From contig NC_134542.1 of the NCBI RefSeq assembly GCF_050624435.1, forward strand, positions 107,925,677 to 107,989,676: a stretch of DNA of 64,000 nucleotides. The letters run 5' to 3'. This stretch comes from Tenrec ecaudatus. Taxonomy: Eukaryota; Chordata; Mammalia; Afrosoricida; Tenrecidae. Positions 24,150 to 36,085 of the stretch are shown in pieces. Every line of letters begins with the position of its first letter. Position 1 is the stretch's first letter. The notes under the pieces are model-generated. The model was not told the origin of the DNA and did not search any database. It saw only the letters and a list, made by a program, of their open reading frames with translations. Position numbers and translations under genes: made by a program.

Positions 24150-24340
24150 CAGTGGGTCTCAGCCTTCTTAATGCTGTGGCCCTTTCATACAGTTCCTCAT
24201 GTGGTGCTGACCCCCCAGTCATAAATTATTATCGTTGCTATTTCATAATTATAATTTTGCTACTGTTATAAATCGGGTGACCCCTGGGAAAGGTCATTGG
24301 ACCCCCTAAGGGGTCGCGGCCCACAGGTTGAGAACCGCTG
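24150..24340. mobile_element. SPIN non-autonomous hAT transposon
   Basis: A complete 191-bp element. The left end 'cagtgggtctcagccttct' and the complement of the right end 'aggttgagaaccgctg' match at 13 of 16 terminal positions. The flanking octamers are cttgatgc (24142-24149) and ctttatgc (24341-24348), an 8-bp target duplication with one mismatch, as hAT elements make. The body ('aatgctgtggccctttcata', 'ggggtcgcggcccacagg') matches the SPIN family as I remember it. It has no coding capacity and would need transposase in trans. SPIN entered several tetrapods horizontally; among afrotherians it is known to me only from tenrec. Confidence 0.88.
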
Positions 24341-24574
24341 CTTTATGCATCTGCATTCCCTCATGTTTACATTCAACAGCAGGATGACAAGCATACGTAG
24401 TAATTGCTGAATCCTTATTTTGTAAAAGGTAGATAAAATACAGTAGTTAACATGGTAGTAATTCTTTTAGTAAGTTTAATTTTCACAAAAAATAAAAATG
24501 GATATATTTAAAGGAGAATAATTATGTGATCGACATTTTAGAAGGTAGAAACTATTTTGTTTGGTGCTGTCTCT

Positions 24575-24728
24575 TTGACTCATTACAGCAGCCTCATGAA
24601 GGAATCATTTATACAGATGAGAGCTAAAACTCAAAGAGGTTGGAGACTTGCAAAGCCACGTCATGCCCTTTGCAATGCTACCGGTAGAGCTACAAACTGA
24701 ACCCAGGGACTTCAGCTTTTAAATGCCT
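24575..24728 (+). mobile_element. MIR SINE
   Basis: An old mammal-wide MIR core and 3' region: 'acagatgagagctaaaactcaaagaggtt', then 'gacttgcaaagccac', 'agagctacaaactgaaccca'. Highly diverged, as expected for its age. Confidence 0.75.
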
Positions 24729-24729
24729 A

Positions 24730-27700
24730 AAACATGAATGCATTTAATTACAGGTTAGCTATATTTTCTGAAGATACATAAAATTGAATGTATTAAAATA
24801 TGCTTAATCATCCTTATAAAGAATAAACATATTTTGAAATACAATTTCTTCCACACAAAATGTATATTAATTCACAATACTGAGTCAAGAAATATCACTC
24901 TAGAATTCAGAGAGATGACTATAATGAAACTAGGATGGGTTTTGAGAGATTAAAAATCTATCCAAAGACAGGAAGTATCAACATATGACAGTGCAGTGTG
25001 ATTCAATGTCCTCATTGCTACAGAATTACAAAGAAGGAGATAATCTTTAGTGTGCATGTCTTTTATTTCTGCCCTTCAGTGTTATGCATTCTAAACAGCA
25101 CGGTCAGTTCCAACCAAGATTCTTATCACGTTCAGTTTTATGAACGGGGCCCTCCCTGTTGGCATCAAAGAATCCCGGGGAAGCATTACTTCAGTGTTCC
25201 TCTATAGTTTTTGTGTTCAACAAGATAACTGAAGGCTTCCTCTGGAATTTGAAGCTAGAGGGGTGAAAAATTCTCTATCACCGTGTAACAGTAACTTGTG
25301 TGGCTTTCCTCACTCTGCCCAATGAGCCATGTTATACATTATACATATTAGGGAAAAAAATAATCCAGATCCTTTGTTTTCATGTAAGAGGTTAGTATGC
25401 TACCAAAATATGTTTTTCTCTTTTATCTTTACCTCTCATTCAAATATGTTTTACCTATTTCCATAATATTTTACTTACAACCCCAATCCATATGATACTT
25501 ATTTGGGCACCATAACACTTCAGAAAATTTAGTTTCATATTTTAACCATAGATTTAACTCCACATGTATTAATACATGTCATATTCTTATATCCAGAAAT
25601 CTATTCTATTGTGATCCCCACTCTTCCTACTCTACACTGAGAAATGAACCACAGTCACTTTGTCATGTTGCATTTCTGCCATGCCGTAAGTGTCCTCTAG
25701 GATCTGGTGTTTATTATTATGAGTGTTTTAACATTTTGTCTGTGCATTCTCTTTCCTCCAACTCATCTCTCCTTTTATGTTTGCTACTCTGACCAAATTA
25801 ACAAGACAGCTATTTAACACTCTGTGGTTTATGCAATTAAACCCCCTTCCTTATTGTTTTCAACCAAATCTGTTTTGATTAGGAATGTCTCCTATAGTTA
25901 AATTTGCTTTGAACATCCTTGCTTTAAATAATAGAGGATGGTTTCACATTATTTGAATTTTAATCTGTAAATCTATGTGCTTTTCTGAATTGCCATTGCC
26001 TTTTTCTAATCAGGTTTTAATTAAACAGTAAGCTGCAGATCCTTTTTGGCTATCTCAATTTTACATTGCTCTTCTTGTTATTATTGTGTAGATCTCAATT
26101 TCCTAAAAAAAGATGAGATTTAGGTATTTTCATTTAAAGTACCTATTTATTTCCACAGCTCTATCATAAAATCTTTATGATTCTTGAATCCTCTAAATTT
26201 GGAATTATAAGATCAGATATTATTCTGAAAGTACTTAATCAGGTGAACCAAAAATATTTCTATTCGAGCATACTAAATTAAAATATACTTTCTATTCTAC
26301 CCCTGAGACTATAAACTGACATTGAATGCTATCTGCCTGCTCCATTCAATAGCATTTGATCACATTTAGTTGTTGGACAGGAGTTATTTTTGGCCAGTAG
26401 TGAAAGTCCTTTAGTAGCCATTTACATACATTCTCGATTCAACTTGATCCCTCAGGCTCACTTCTGTGGCAGAGAAAAAGATTATGTAATTTGGTGGGAT
26501 TTGTCTGTAAAACCTCATAGGTTATTTATCAGTACTACCATTTAGAGAATTACAAATTGTTCTGGTATGTGTGGGCAGAAAAATGTATTAATATTTTATC
26601 GTTTTATGTCATTAGAGGGGATATAAGCTTTTGAAATATCATCTTGTTAGTCAGTTGATCTTTCCCCTCAATAATTAGACTTTTCATTTTGCTTCTAAAG
26701 TGATATTTGCAGGTAATATAAAGTAAAATCCATTTAATGAAAAAAATGACATTTGAAAATAATAGATTTTTTTTCTTTTATTGAATTCTATTCTCTCATC
26801 ATGCTTGGTGACTAATTCATTGCGACTATCATTTAAAACTTTAATTCTTCTAATTTTTATGATTTAGAAGTGAGATAATTAGAAAGTACATGATAATTAC
26901 TAATTAGAATATGAACAGTCCTCTGCCTGATGCACAAATAACGAGTGGGAAATGTGTTGAAATTTTTAATGCTTGGAATTATATTGGTATTTAAGAAATG
27001 CAATGATCATTTTCAATAACAAATTTCCTTATACAAAGAAGTTTTAAAACAGAATTGCAACTTGAGACCTTCAAATTTGTTCAAATGTGTCAAAATTTCA
27101 CTCATGTCCTTTTAATTATGATATATATAAACTGTGAATTTAACGCTGAGATTTTCATCTATTTATAAAAAGGAACATTTGGGGTTACATTAGAATATGT
27201 ATCTCATCTCAATTTTGAAATGTATTAGACAGCAGGCTAACTCATTATAGGGCAGTTTGTTGGAATTACTGGGGCTACAAAAAGAATATGCTGAAAGAAA
27301 ATTAACCAAATTAAAGTTCTGAGTATTTATTTACTTTCTTGCCAAATGACCATGGACTAAAATTATTTCTATATCAGTAAATATGTATATTTATATACAA
27401 ATGTGTTTTAGTAAAATTATAAAATTAAGGTGTACGGAGAGTTTGGGGGAAATACTGGCCGTTATTGAGGATGGTTTGGTCCCATTAATGAAGGTCTCCA
27501 GTAGAGCCACCTGGTCAATTTACTAAGCCCAACTTAGGGAGAGACTTTTAAGAACAGATGTACCAGCAAGTAAGTCAATGGCCACACAGGCTCTTTATGT
27601 GGGATCCTGTTGAAGATCAGAATACATAGGAAACACATGCCTCCTAGTTCGGAGTTTGTGGGGAGTCACATACAAATGTTTTACATTAACTCCGTTTTCA

Positions 27701-28425
27701 GGGTACGTATGGGAAACAATTGCTAACCATGAACAAGCAGGTAGAACAATGAGGCTCCCTAAGTATTAAATGACTAACTAGACAGCAGGGGCTACCTTTT
27801 ACAATCACTCGCAAGCAGTCAGGTAAAGAAGAGAAAATTCTCAGAATTATCTGGCCCTTTTAGCTGACATCTGTACCCAACCTATTTGCCTCTGAGCAGT
27901 GTAGTGAGCTCCAAGAAGTCTACAGAGCCTACCTTCAGTGAAGTACCCTTCGCTAATTACAACTAGGAAGGGATCGAAGGAAGCGAGCTGGGTTGTAAGT
28001 TGGGATTTGCAGGTGGAGGTAATAATTATTTCCCACTTAGATATAAGGTTTCAGATAAAGCAGATTTCTTTTCATTTCGGTGGCCAGGAGTGAACTCATT
28101 GGAAAATCCACTCTCTAATACACAAGGTCCTCAATTTTTAAAAAGTAGAATTAATCAACACCACAACTTCCCTTATGATATCTTGATCTTCATAATTTTA
28201 AACAGATGAATTATATTAATAAAAACATGCTAGAATTTTCTGTCTTAGAAAAAACCAAGGCTACAAATTTCAGAAATGTAGATGCACATATAAAAGAGTT
28301 ATAGAAGATTATTTCTAAGATATGTATATTATATTGCAATAATCCTTGAGCGCATTTAGTAAAGTCAGTCTAAACAAATAATGCATTTAAGTATAAATTT
28401 GAAATAAACTCTAATTATTCAGCAT
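24730..28425. other. AT-rich unassigned stretch
   Basis: The longest part of the window without a recognised repeat. It is mostly AT-rich. 27420-28000 is less so and might be an old LTR, but no termini were recognised. Open frames are short and lack family features. No splice or polyadenylation pattern argues for an exon. Confidence 0.4.
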
Positions 28426-30403
28426 GACCACCACGTGTCTGTTAGTCTGTCTTACTGTGGTCTCTTGTGTGTTGCTGTGATGCTGGAAGCTATGTCATTG
28501 GCATTTGAACTGCCAGCAGGGTCACCTACAGTCAACAGTTTTCAGTGACGCTTCCAGACTAAGAACAGACTACCAAGAAGGAGTCAGCTATGCACATCAG
28601 AGGAATTTACCATTGGATACCTTATGCATAGCTTTGAACCTTGTCAGATATTGAAGGTCTAATGAATATGACTGAGGAAGAACTGCCTTCCACACATAAA
28701 GTTGACCACAAGGACATGAATGGGGTAAAGCCTGTGAAAGTAAAGCCTTTGATGCCTTCATTTGCTGATGGGGCATGACTCAAAATGAAAATAGATAGCT
28801 GTAAAATATGCTAGTAATCAGAACTTGGAATTATTAGTAAATTTAATTATTCATACAAAGCCTAAATCTAGACAATTGGAAGTTGTGAAAAATAAAATGT
28901 AAGGAATAAAGGTGGATATACTAGGTGGTAATGAGCTGAAGTAGACTGGCACTGGAAATTTCGAGTAAGAAAATGATTTGTTTTACTATGCTGGGAATGA
29001 CACCATCAAAAGAAATGTCCTTGCTTGCATTCATCTTCTTAAGGCGACACTGGGAGACATATCTTGAAGTATAATGCTGTCTGGGATAGGATTATATCTA
29101 CTTGTCTTCAAAGAAATTCAATCAGTACATCTATCATTCACATTTATTCACCAATCAAAAAACTACCAATGAAGAAATTGAAGTATTCTACTAATGACTT
29201 CAAACTGAAATTGATCAAACCTACAAGCAAGATAGAATAATAATTTTGGTGATTGGAAACAGAGGAATGAAGGGTAGTTGGAAAATATGGTCTTAATGGT
29301 AAAACTGAAGCTGCCGATCACATGATAGAATTCTGCAATAACAAGTTGTTCATAAAAAATACCTTTTTAAAACAACAGGATTATGGCTATAAAGATGAAT
29401 TTCTCCAGTTGGAATACACAGAAATCAAATTGACTCCATCTGTGGGAAGAGACAATGGAGAAACTCAAGATCAGCTACTAAAATAAGCCCTGGCAGTGAC
29501 TGTGGAACCCATGAGAAATTGCACATATGTAAGTTGAGGTTAAAGCAGTAGAATATGAAAATATGTCCCCTAGAGGAAAAATCTGACCCTGAATTCATCC
29601 CACCTGAATGCCAAGAACACCTCAAGAAAAGATGTGACACATTGAACACTAACGACAGAAGAGCTGATGACCGTCAGAGGACACCATACACCATGGAGCT
29701 TGAGAAGGAAGAACACACTTAGCATACCATAGATTGAGAGAACCATAGAAAAATGCAAACCTATAATTGCAGTGCTGAACGATTCTATGGGCAAAATATT
29801 GAATGACTCAGAAGGCATCAAATGAAGATGGAGCTAACAGAGAGAATCTTTGTACTAAAAAAGACTGTCATTCCATAATTTTAGGAGGTAGTGTAGGAGC
29901 AACAACCAATGGTACTGACTGAATAAGTCCAAGCTGTATTGAAAACATTAGCCAAAACCAAAGCTCCAGAAATTGATGGAAATATTTGGAGAGACTGATG
30001 AAGCACTGAAAGCATTCACCATCTATGCCAAGGAATTTGAAAGACAGCTACATAGCCTGCTGACAGAAAGAGATCCATATTTGTACCAAATCCAAAAGAG
30101 GTATCCCAACAGAATGCTCAAACTATGTAACACTATTATCAATATCACACGGAAGTTGAAATTTTGCTTAAGATCATCTAACAATGGCTGTAGCAGTATG
30201 TTGACAGGGAGCTTCTAGGGGTTCAGGCCAAATTGAGAGGAGGACCTGAAAGAAGAGATATCATTGTTGATGTCAATGAATATTGGCAGAAAGCAGAGAA
30301 TATCAAATCATAACAAACTATGGACAGCCTTTAGAAGAATGGGAATTCCAGAACACTTCATGGTGCTCATGCAGAACCTGTACATGGATCAAGAAGTAGT
30401 TGT

Positions 30404-30781
30404 GTGAACAGAACAAGGAATACTGCATGGATTAAAGTCAAGAAAGGTGACTATCAGGATTGTATCCTCTCACCATACTTATTCAATCTTAACACAGAAC
30501 AAATCATCAGAGAAGCTTATTTATATGATGAAGAATTTGGCATCAGATTGGAGGAAGGCTTAGTAATAAACCTCAGTATGCTGATGACACGATCTTGCTT
30601 CACAATCTTGCTTGATGAAGGTGAGGAGAACTTGAAGCTCTTGCTGATGAAGATCAAGGATTTTAATGTTCACTATGGATTACAACTCAATGTAAAAAAG
30701 ACCAAAATCCTCACAAATGGACTAATAGGTAACTTCATGATGAATGGAAAAAACAATGGCATTGTCAAGGATTTTGTCTAA
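30404..30781 (+). pseudogene. RTE reverse transcriptase remnant
   Basis: A 125-codon open frame carries the RT block 'CILSPYLFNLNTEQIIREA' and the later block 'LQLNVKKTKILTNG', both typical of RTE/BovB. Between them the frame is shifted. The catalytic YADD is encoded in another frame at 30577-30588, and this frame instead reads SMLMT. A 13-bp tandem duplication at 30588-30613 brings the frame partly back. It is not functional. Confidence 0.8.
30588..30613 (+). repeat. 13-bp tandem duplication beside YADD
   Basis: The unit cacgatcttgctt is followed by cacaatcttgctt (12 of 13 identical). Other RTE copies have one unit here. It shifts the RT frame just after the catalytic aspartates. Confidence 0.8.
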
Positions 30782-31741
30782 CTTGGATCCACGATCAATA
30801 CTCGAGGAAGCAGCCGCCAAGAGATCAAAGGCAGTATTGCATTGAGCAAATCTGCTGTACAAGATTTCTTCAAAGTGTTAAAAAGCAAGAGAGTTAATTT
30901 GAGTACCAATGTACATGGCCCAATCCTACTCATTTCAGTCACATCATCTATACACAAGTTGGCCATTGAATAAGGAAGACTGAAGGGGAAACTGTGACTA
31001 AAACATTAAGGTTTGGGCAAAAAATATGTAAAAATACCATGGATTGTCAAAGAACAAATAAATCTGTCTTGGAAGAAATACAATTATATTGCTCCTTAGA
31101 GGCAAGGTTAGTGACACTTTGTCTCATTTATTTTGGATATGTTGTCAGGGAAGACTAGTCCTTGGAGAAGGAGAACCTGCTTGGCAAAGTAAAGGGACAA
31201 AGAACAAGAGCAAGGCTATTGACAAGATGGATTGTCATAGTGACTACAGCGATGGGCTCAAACAAAAAATCAAGGATGCTGGTGCAAGGTTGCGAGGATG
31301 GCTCATGATTTGTCAGTGCCTCCCTCTGCTGTGCATAGGGTCATGCTGAGTGGGTTGTGCCCAATAATAACAATGACATTCATTATTAAACAGCTTTGTC
31401 TTTTCCAATATGAACAAACTTAAGGAAATACTTCTTGAATTAAGTCACAAAGTAATACATTTTATAACCCATTTCATTTTGAAAATTGGCCTGATTCCGG
31501 AAGTTGAAGAACTTGAATGAACCTAAAAGCAATGAAAACCAGAATATTTGCTAGAGGGCAACACGAGAAATGCATTATAGCTCTACCAACTTCCGTTTCT
31601 TATCAGAGATAGAGGTAACTTTTTAAAAATGTGCTAAAACAAAGAAATTTTATATGATCAGTTCCCTGGGTAGATATCCCTCAATTACCAACTTAAGGAC
31701 TGGTAGTTGGTAGCTACCCAGAAGTACCATGGAAGACATTG

Positions 31742-32065
31742 TTTGTGGTTGCTTTTATGTGTCATCAAATCAGATCCAACTCATAGTGACAATATGCACA
31801 TCACAACAAAACACCACTCAGTCTTATAATATTATGCTTGTGCCCATGGACCACTATGTCCATCCCGCTCCTTGATGGTCTTCGTCTTTTTCATGGCCCT
31901 TTTGTTTTACCAAGCATGATGACCTTTTCCAGACACCAGTCTCTCCTGATAATATCACTACATACTGGAGATTAAGTCTCGCCATCCTTTCGTCTTTGGA
32001 GAATTCTGGCTGTATTCTTTCAATACAGTTGATGTGTTCTTTGGTAGTCCATGGTACTTTCAATA
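31742..32065 (-). mobile_element. RTE LINE (split copy, 3' part)
   Basis: Minus-strand RTE from its 3' end ('gtgtcatcaaatcagatcc') to 'ccatggtactttcaata', where a mariner begins. The same copy resumes at 33292 after the mariner and at 34413 after an L1 insertion. Confidence 0.88.
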
Positions 32066-33289
32066 AGAGAGGGTACTAAAAAAAAAGTGGGGCGGGGAGC
32101 TCCTCTGGAAAGAGCTTTCATAGTATACATTTTTCCTGCTAAGTAAATATCAAGCAACTCATTTTGAGTTAGGGTACCCAATGGCATTGCCTGGGAAGCT
32201 TCTCTCTGGCCAGTGAATTGTGTTGCAAAAGCAATTTTGCTTGAACCTCGTTTATTGTAATGGCTGATTTAAGAAATTAGCATACAGCCATGAAATTGTG
32301 TTTCCTGATTGGGAAAAATGCCACAGAAACTTGTGATGTGGAACACCCAAGGACACAGTAAAAGGACAGTGCTGTGGGAAACTCTCGTATATAAGTGGTT
32401 TTCTCATTTCAAAAATGGTGAAATCTTGATTGATGACTAGCCTCGTTCTGGATATCCATCAACGTCTCAAACTGATGAAAATGTTGACAAAGTTCACACA
32501 CTTGTGCTTGAAGACCAATGGACCATTGAAGAGACAGGGACGTTATCTGGACTATCTTAGAGGTTGGTTCAGAAAATTTTAACAGAAGATTTGGGGATGA
32601 GAAGGGTCACTGTGAAATTTGTGACTCGGGCTCTGACTGACCAGGAAAGAACAGCTCTGAAGTGACCCAGACTTTTTTTCCCCCAAGGTCATTACTGGTA
32701 ATGAGACCTGTTATTATTTTTACAAACCCGAGAGTAAATATCAATCAAGCCAGTGGAAGGCACCACCATTACCTTGGCTCCCCCTAATCTCGTCAAGCAA
32801 AATTAAAGATCACATTGATGTTCATATGTTTCATTGATGTGAGCGGTATAGTGTATTTGGAGTTCATTCCACCAGGTTACAGGAAAGATTGTGTAACAGT
32901 GTGCTACCAAAGAGGCCTGATTCATGCCAGACAGGCAACTGGTTTCGCCACCATGACAATGCACCTACTCTTTCAGCCATCACAATGAGCCAGTTTTTGG
33001 CAAAAAAACATTGTGTTGCTCCAGGGTACAGTTTTTTTGTTTTTTTCTGCAAATGCAGAGAGACACGAAAGGACGGCGATTTGATGACATAGAATAGGGG
33101 AAGGAAAAAAAGAAGGAGGTGATATCAGCCATCCAAACAGATGAGTTTGAAAATGCTTCCAAGAATGGAATCTCAGATTTGATGAATGTATTAAGTGTAA
33201 TGGAGATGACTTTGAAGGTAATAGGTTGTTTTGTAAAAATATATACATATGTAGCTTTGAAGAAAAAAACAAACAGTTGTACCCCCTTC
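32066..33289 (+). mobile_element. Mariner transposon, full-size (copy 2)
   Basis: A 1224-bp element between a duplicated TA at 32064-32065 and 33290-33291, inside an RTE. Removing it and one TA restores the RTE text 'ttcaa-ta-ttct'. Ends are 'agagagggtacta' and 'gttgtacccccttc'. It carries all transposase regions: helix-turn-helix (~32290-32450), the first catalytic block (~32690-32760), and a block with 'caccatgacaatgcacc' encoding HHDNAP (~32950-32970). Copies 1 and 3 lack the ~360-bp centre (about 32489-32846). Numerous stops make it inactive. Confidence 0.88.
32290..33110 (+). pseudogene. Mariner transposase pseudogene
   Basis: Interrupted reading frames encode a recognisable mariner transposase. 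Blocks are FLIGKNATET near the N terminus, then VITGNE in the first catalytic block. Mariners have VITGDE there, so the first catalytic Asp appears to be Asn. 'ESKYQSSQWK' follows, then HHDNAP with the second Asp retained. The third catalytic region is degraded. Frameshifts and stops rule out activity. Confidence 0.75.
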
Positions 33290-33291
33290 TA

Positions 33292-33836
33292 TTCTTTGCC
33301 AGCACTAGAATTCCAATTAGTTGATTCTTCTTAGGTCTTCCTATTTGATGTCTAATGTATATGAGGTGATTGATAAAAGCATGGCTTAGATCAAGCATAC
33401 TATAGTCCACAAAGTGAAATCATTGTATTCAACACAGGAAAGAGCTCTTATGCAACAGATTTGCACAAAATAATGTTTTTTTATTTGTTTGCGGGTGCTT
33501 CCATGAGCATTGGCTCAGATCCATGCAAGAGAAAATACCTGGCTTGTATTTTATCCATTAATCATTGCGTTATCTATTTGTCCAATTGTGAGAATTTTTG
33601 TTTTCATGACATTGAATTGTGCTCACAAACGATAGCTGCAATCTTTGCTTTTCATCAGCAAGTGCTGCAAGTCCCTCTGACTTGCAGCAAGCATAGGTTG
33701 CTTATAGTCTTTCCTATAAACTTGATGCCACATTCTTCTTCAGATGGTTCAATTTCTCTGAATATGTTCTCAGAATAGAAGTGGGATAAGAATTGTAAAA
33801 AGATTTAGCCCTGACACACACCTATCTTGATTTTTA
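33292..33836 (-). mobile_element. RTE LINE (split copy, middle part)
   Basis: Continuation of the 31742 copy. It runs through the 3' RT-proximal region ('gcttccatgagcattggctc', 'tcatcagcaagtgctgcaag') to 'gccctgacacacacc', where an L1 3' end is inserted. Confidence 0.85.
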
Positions 33837-34412
33837 AAATCATTTTATTGGGGGCTCATACAATTCTTATCACAACCCATACATCCATTGCGTGAAGAAC
33901 ATATGTACATTTGTTACCATCATCATTCTCAAAACATTTGCCTTCTACTTGAGTCCTTAATATCGGCTGCTCATTTTCCCTCTCCCTCCCCACTCCCCCC
34001 TACTTCATGAACCCTTCATCATTCATAAATTATGATTATTTTGTCATATATTGTACTGTCCCATGTCTCCCCCCGCCTTCTTCTCTGCTGTCCCTCCCCC
34101 AGGGAGGAGGCTATGTGTAGATTCCTGTAATCAGTTCCCGCTTTCTACCCCACATTCTCTCCACCCTCCAGGCATTGCCACTCTCACCACTGGTCCTGCA
34201 GGAGTCATCTGTTCTGGATTCCCTGTGTTCCCAGTTCCTATCTGTACCTATGTACATCCTCTGGTCTAGCCAGATTTTTAAGGTAGAATAGGGATCATGA
34301 TAGTGGGGGAGGGCGGGAAGCATTTAAGAACTAGAGGAAATTTATATGTTTCATCATTGCTTCCCTGGACCCTGACGGTTTATCTCCTCTCCACAACCTT
34401 CAGTAAGGGGTG
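33837..34412 (-). mobile_element. Afrotherian L1, 5'-truncated 3' UTR
   Basis: Reverse-oriented L1 3' end. It starts with the complement of its terminal 'aataaaatgat' ('atcattttattgggggctc') and continues through 'ggtcctgcaggagtcatctg' and 'cctctggtctagcca'. It stops abruptly at 'ggggtgtccag'. The short sequence tttttaa occurs on both sides (33833 and 34413 region), consistent with a target duplication. It interrupts the minus-strand RTE. Confidence 0.82.
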
Positions 34413-34530
34413 TCCAGTTTTTAATGCATGCATTATTCCCTTGTTTGGTTTAAATCACTGCCTCTTGATCTGTGTACAGATTCTGTAGGACCGTAAAGGG
34501 TTCTGCAATTCTCATCCTTCTCAATGTCAT
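34413..34530 (-). mobile_element. RTE LINE (split copy, 5'-ward part)
   Basis: The RTE resumes with 'gcattattcccttgtttggtt' and 'cactgcctcttgatctgtgt', the segment expected next in the element. The copy then ends. Confidence 0.8.
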
Positions 34531-34534
34531 TCGG

Positions 34535-35655
34535 GGTTGAATAGATGGAGAGATAGGCCTGTCAGTCTGCTTTTAGTGATATCATCAACAGAATCTAATG
34601 GACCCTTGGAACAGTTCTTTATGTCAACACGTGGATTGGCAGCAAGTAACATTAACAATCTGTAGTTAAAAATTATTTCATGACTAACATTTTCTTTTAA
34701 TCATTACCATTTGAATTTCTACCTAACTTTTCTGATGATTTATCAGAAATATGACATATGCATAGTTAGTACAAAAGTTTTAATGAATGGCATGTCAGAG
34801 ATACCTATCTATAATATATTGTCTGTCTAGTCTTACTATTGAAATGGATGAAGGAAATTGAGTCAGTAACCTGAAGTCAACCTCTTAATCACACATGAAT
34901 CCTTGTGAATTAGAGATATAAAAAATAGCAATGAATAATGTGGTAAAGTAACACCAAAGGAAATATATAATAAACATTGGTGGTATCCCATGTGAAAATT
35001 AATGACCTATATGGAAAAAGAGACATTATCTTAATTTACTCCATAATCAAGAGGTAATGAGTGGATACCATAATTACTATACAATACATTGAAGACAGTT
35101 TAAGTCTTAAATCTAAGCATACATTTATCTCCAGTAGATGTTTGTTAACTTTTGGAAAACTTTGAAGGCATAGGAAAATTTTATATTGCATGAACTCTGC
35201 TTAAAAAAAACACACAGGCAGCTGCTTCTTTGCAGGGCATGTACAGTTTCAGTCTATCAGTGAGCCACAAGCAAATCATCATATTTTTTCAGTAACAATA
35301 TTTTCCTACCTTCCCTAGTATGATGGCTTAACATCACACCAAGTCACCCTCTTTCACCCATGTCTGCTGTACATGAAATTTAAATGCTCCCTCAGTTTAC
35401 TTTGTTGAATGTCTTACGCCCCAAGGCACACATTTCCAATACAGTTAACCAATAAAATGCTGTTGCCAATAAAATGCTTGTGGACCGTCACTTCCTGGCA
35501 TGTTTCCAGTGAAAATATTAAAATTACCATAAGTTTCCTGTTCCAAGTCCCAATACATCTCCACCTTGGGACTGCTCCTGCTATTTTTTTTCAGGTGTGT
35601 TGTGAATAGCAGAGACTGTGTGTATAATAATATGTAAATGCGTCTGTCCTCCTTC
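34535..35655. other. Unassigned DNA
   Basis: AT-rich; no repeat or coding feature recognised. Confidence 0.4.
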
Positions 35656-35659
35656 TTTG

Positions 35660-36085
35660 GGTTTGTGTTAACTTGTTGCCCCGTTAGTCCCATCAGGTCA
35701 GCTCTGCCTCATGGCAGCCCCATGTAGAACAGAGGGGAACATTGCATGTCCCCCACCATCTTCATGGCATACATAAGGTCAGTTGTTGTGGCCATTATCT
35801 GGTGTCAGGTTATGTCAACCTAAGAGCATCATCTCTCAGCACTATGTCACACACGATTCTATTATGATCTATGGCATTTTCATTGGCTAATGCTCAGAAG
35901 TAGATTGTAATATCTTTCTTCCTAGTCAGTTTCCTAGATTGGAAACACTGCCAAAAACTGCTCACTGTGGGTACCCTGCCCCGCTGGTATTTGAAATACC
36001 TGTGACATAGTTTCCAATGCACAGAAACATTCAAGTGTCCCCAAATGACAAACTGACAGATGTGTGGTAGTGTGTTCTTTTTCAT
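35660..36085 (-). mobile_element. Internally deleted RTE element
   Basis: The left ~150 bases are the RTE 3' end in reverse ('gttagtcccatcaggtcagc'; 'agaacagaggggaacattgc'). The right ~260 bases are the RTE 5' end in reverse ('gaagtagattgtaatatc' to 'gacaaactgacagatgtgtgg'). About 2.5 kb of ORF is missing. It resembles the 5'+3' composition of non-autonomous RTE derivatives known elsewhere. It could also be an individual deletion. Confidence 0.7.

Larger units (their letters stand above)
28427..31375 (+). mobile_element. Near full-length RTE (BovB-like) LINE
   Basis: The most complete copy, about 2.95 kb. It starts at the 5' terminus 'ccaccacgtgtctgtta', which is complementary to the end of the copies at 36075 and ~49845. 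It continues through the 5' UTR and ORF start (~28430-28950), endonuclease (~28950-29420), linker (~29420-29950), reverse transcriptase (~29950-30700) and 3' region. It ends at 'cccaataataacaatgac'. Frameshifts and stops are scattered throughout. The YADD catalytic motif of the RT survives (30577-30588), but a 13-bp duplication immediately follows it. Its 3' end faces the 3' end of the minus-strand RTE at 31742. Confidence 0.88.
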
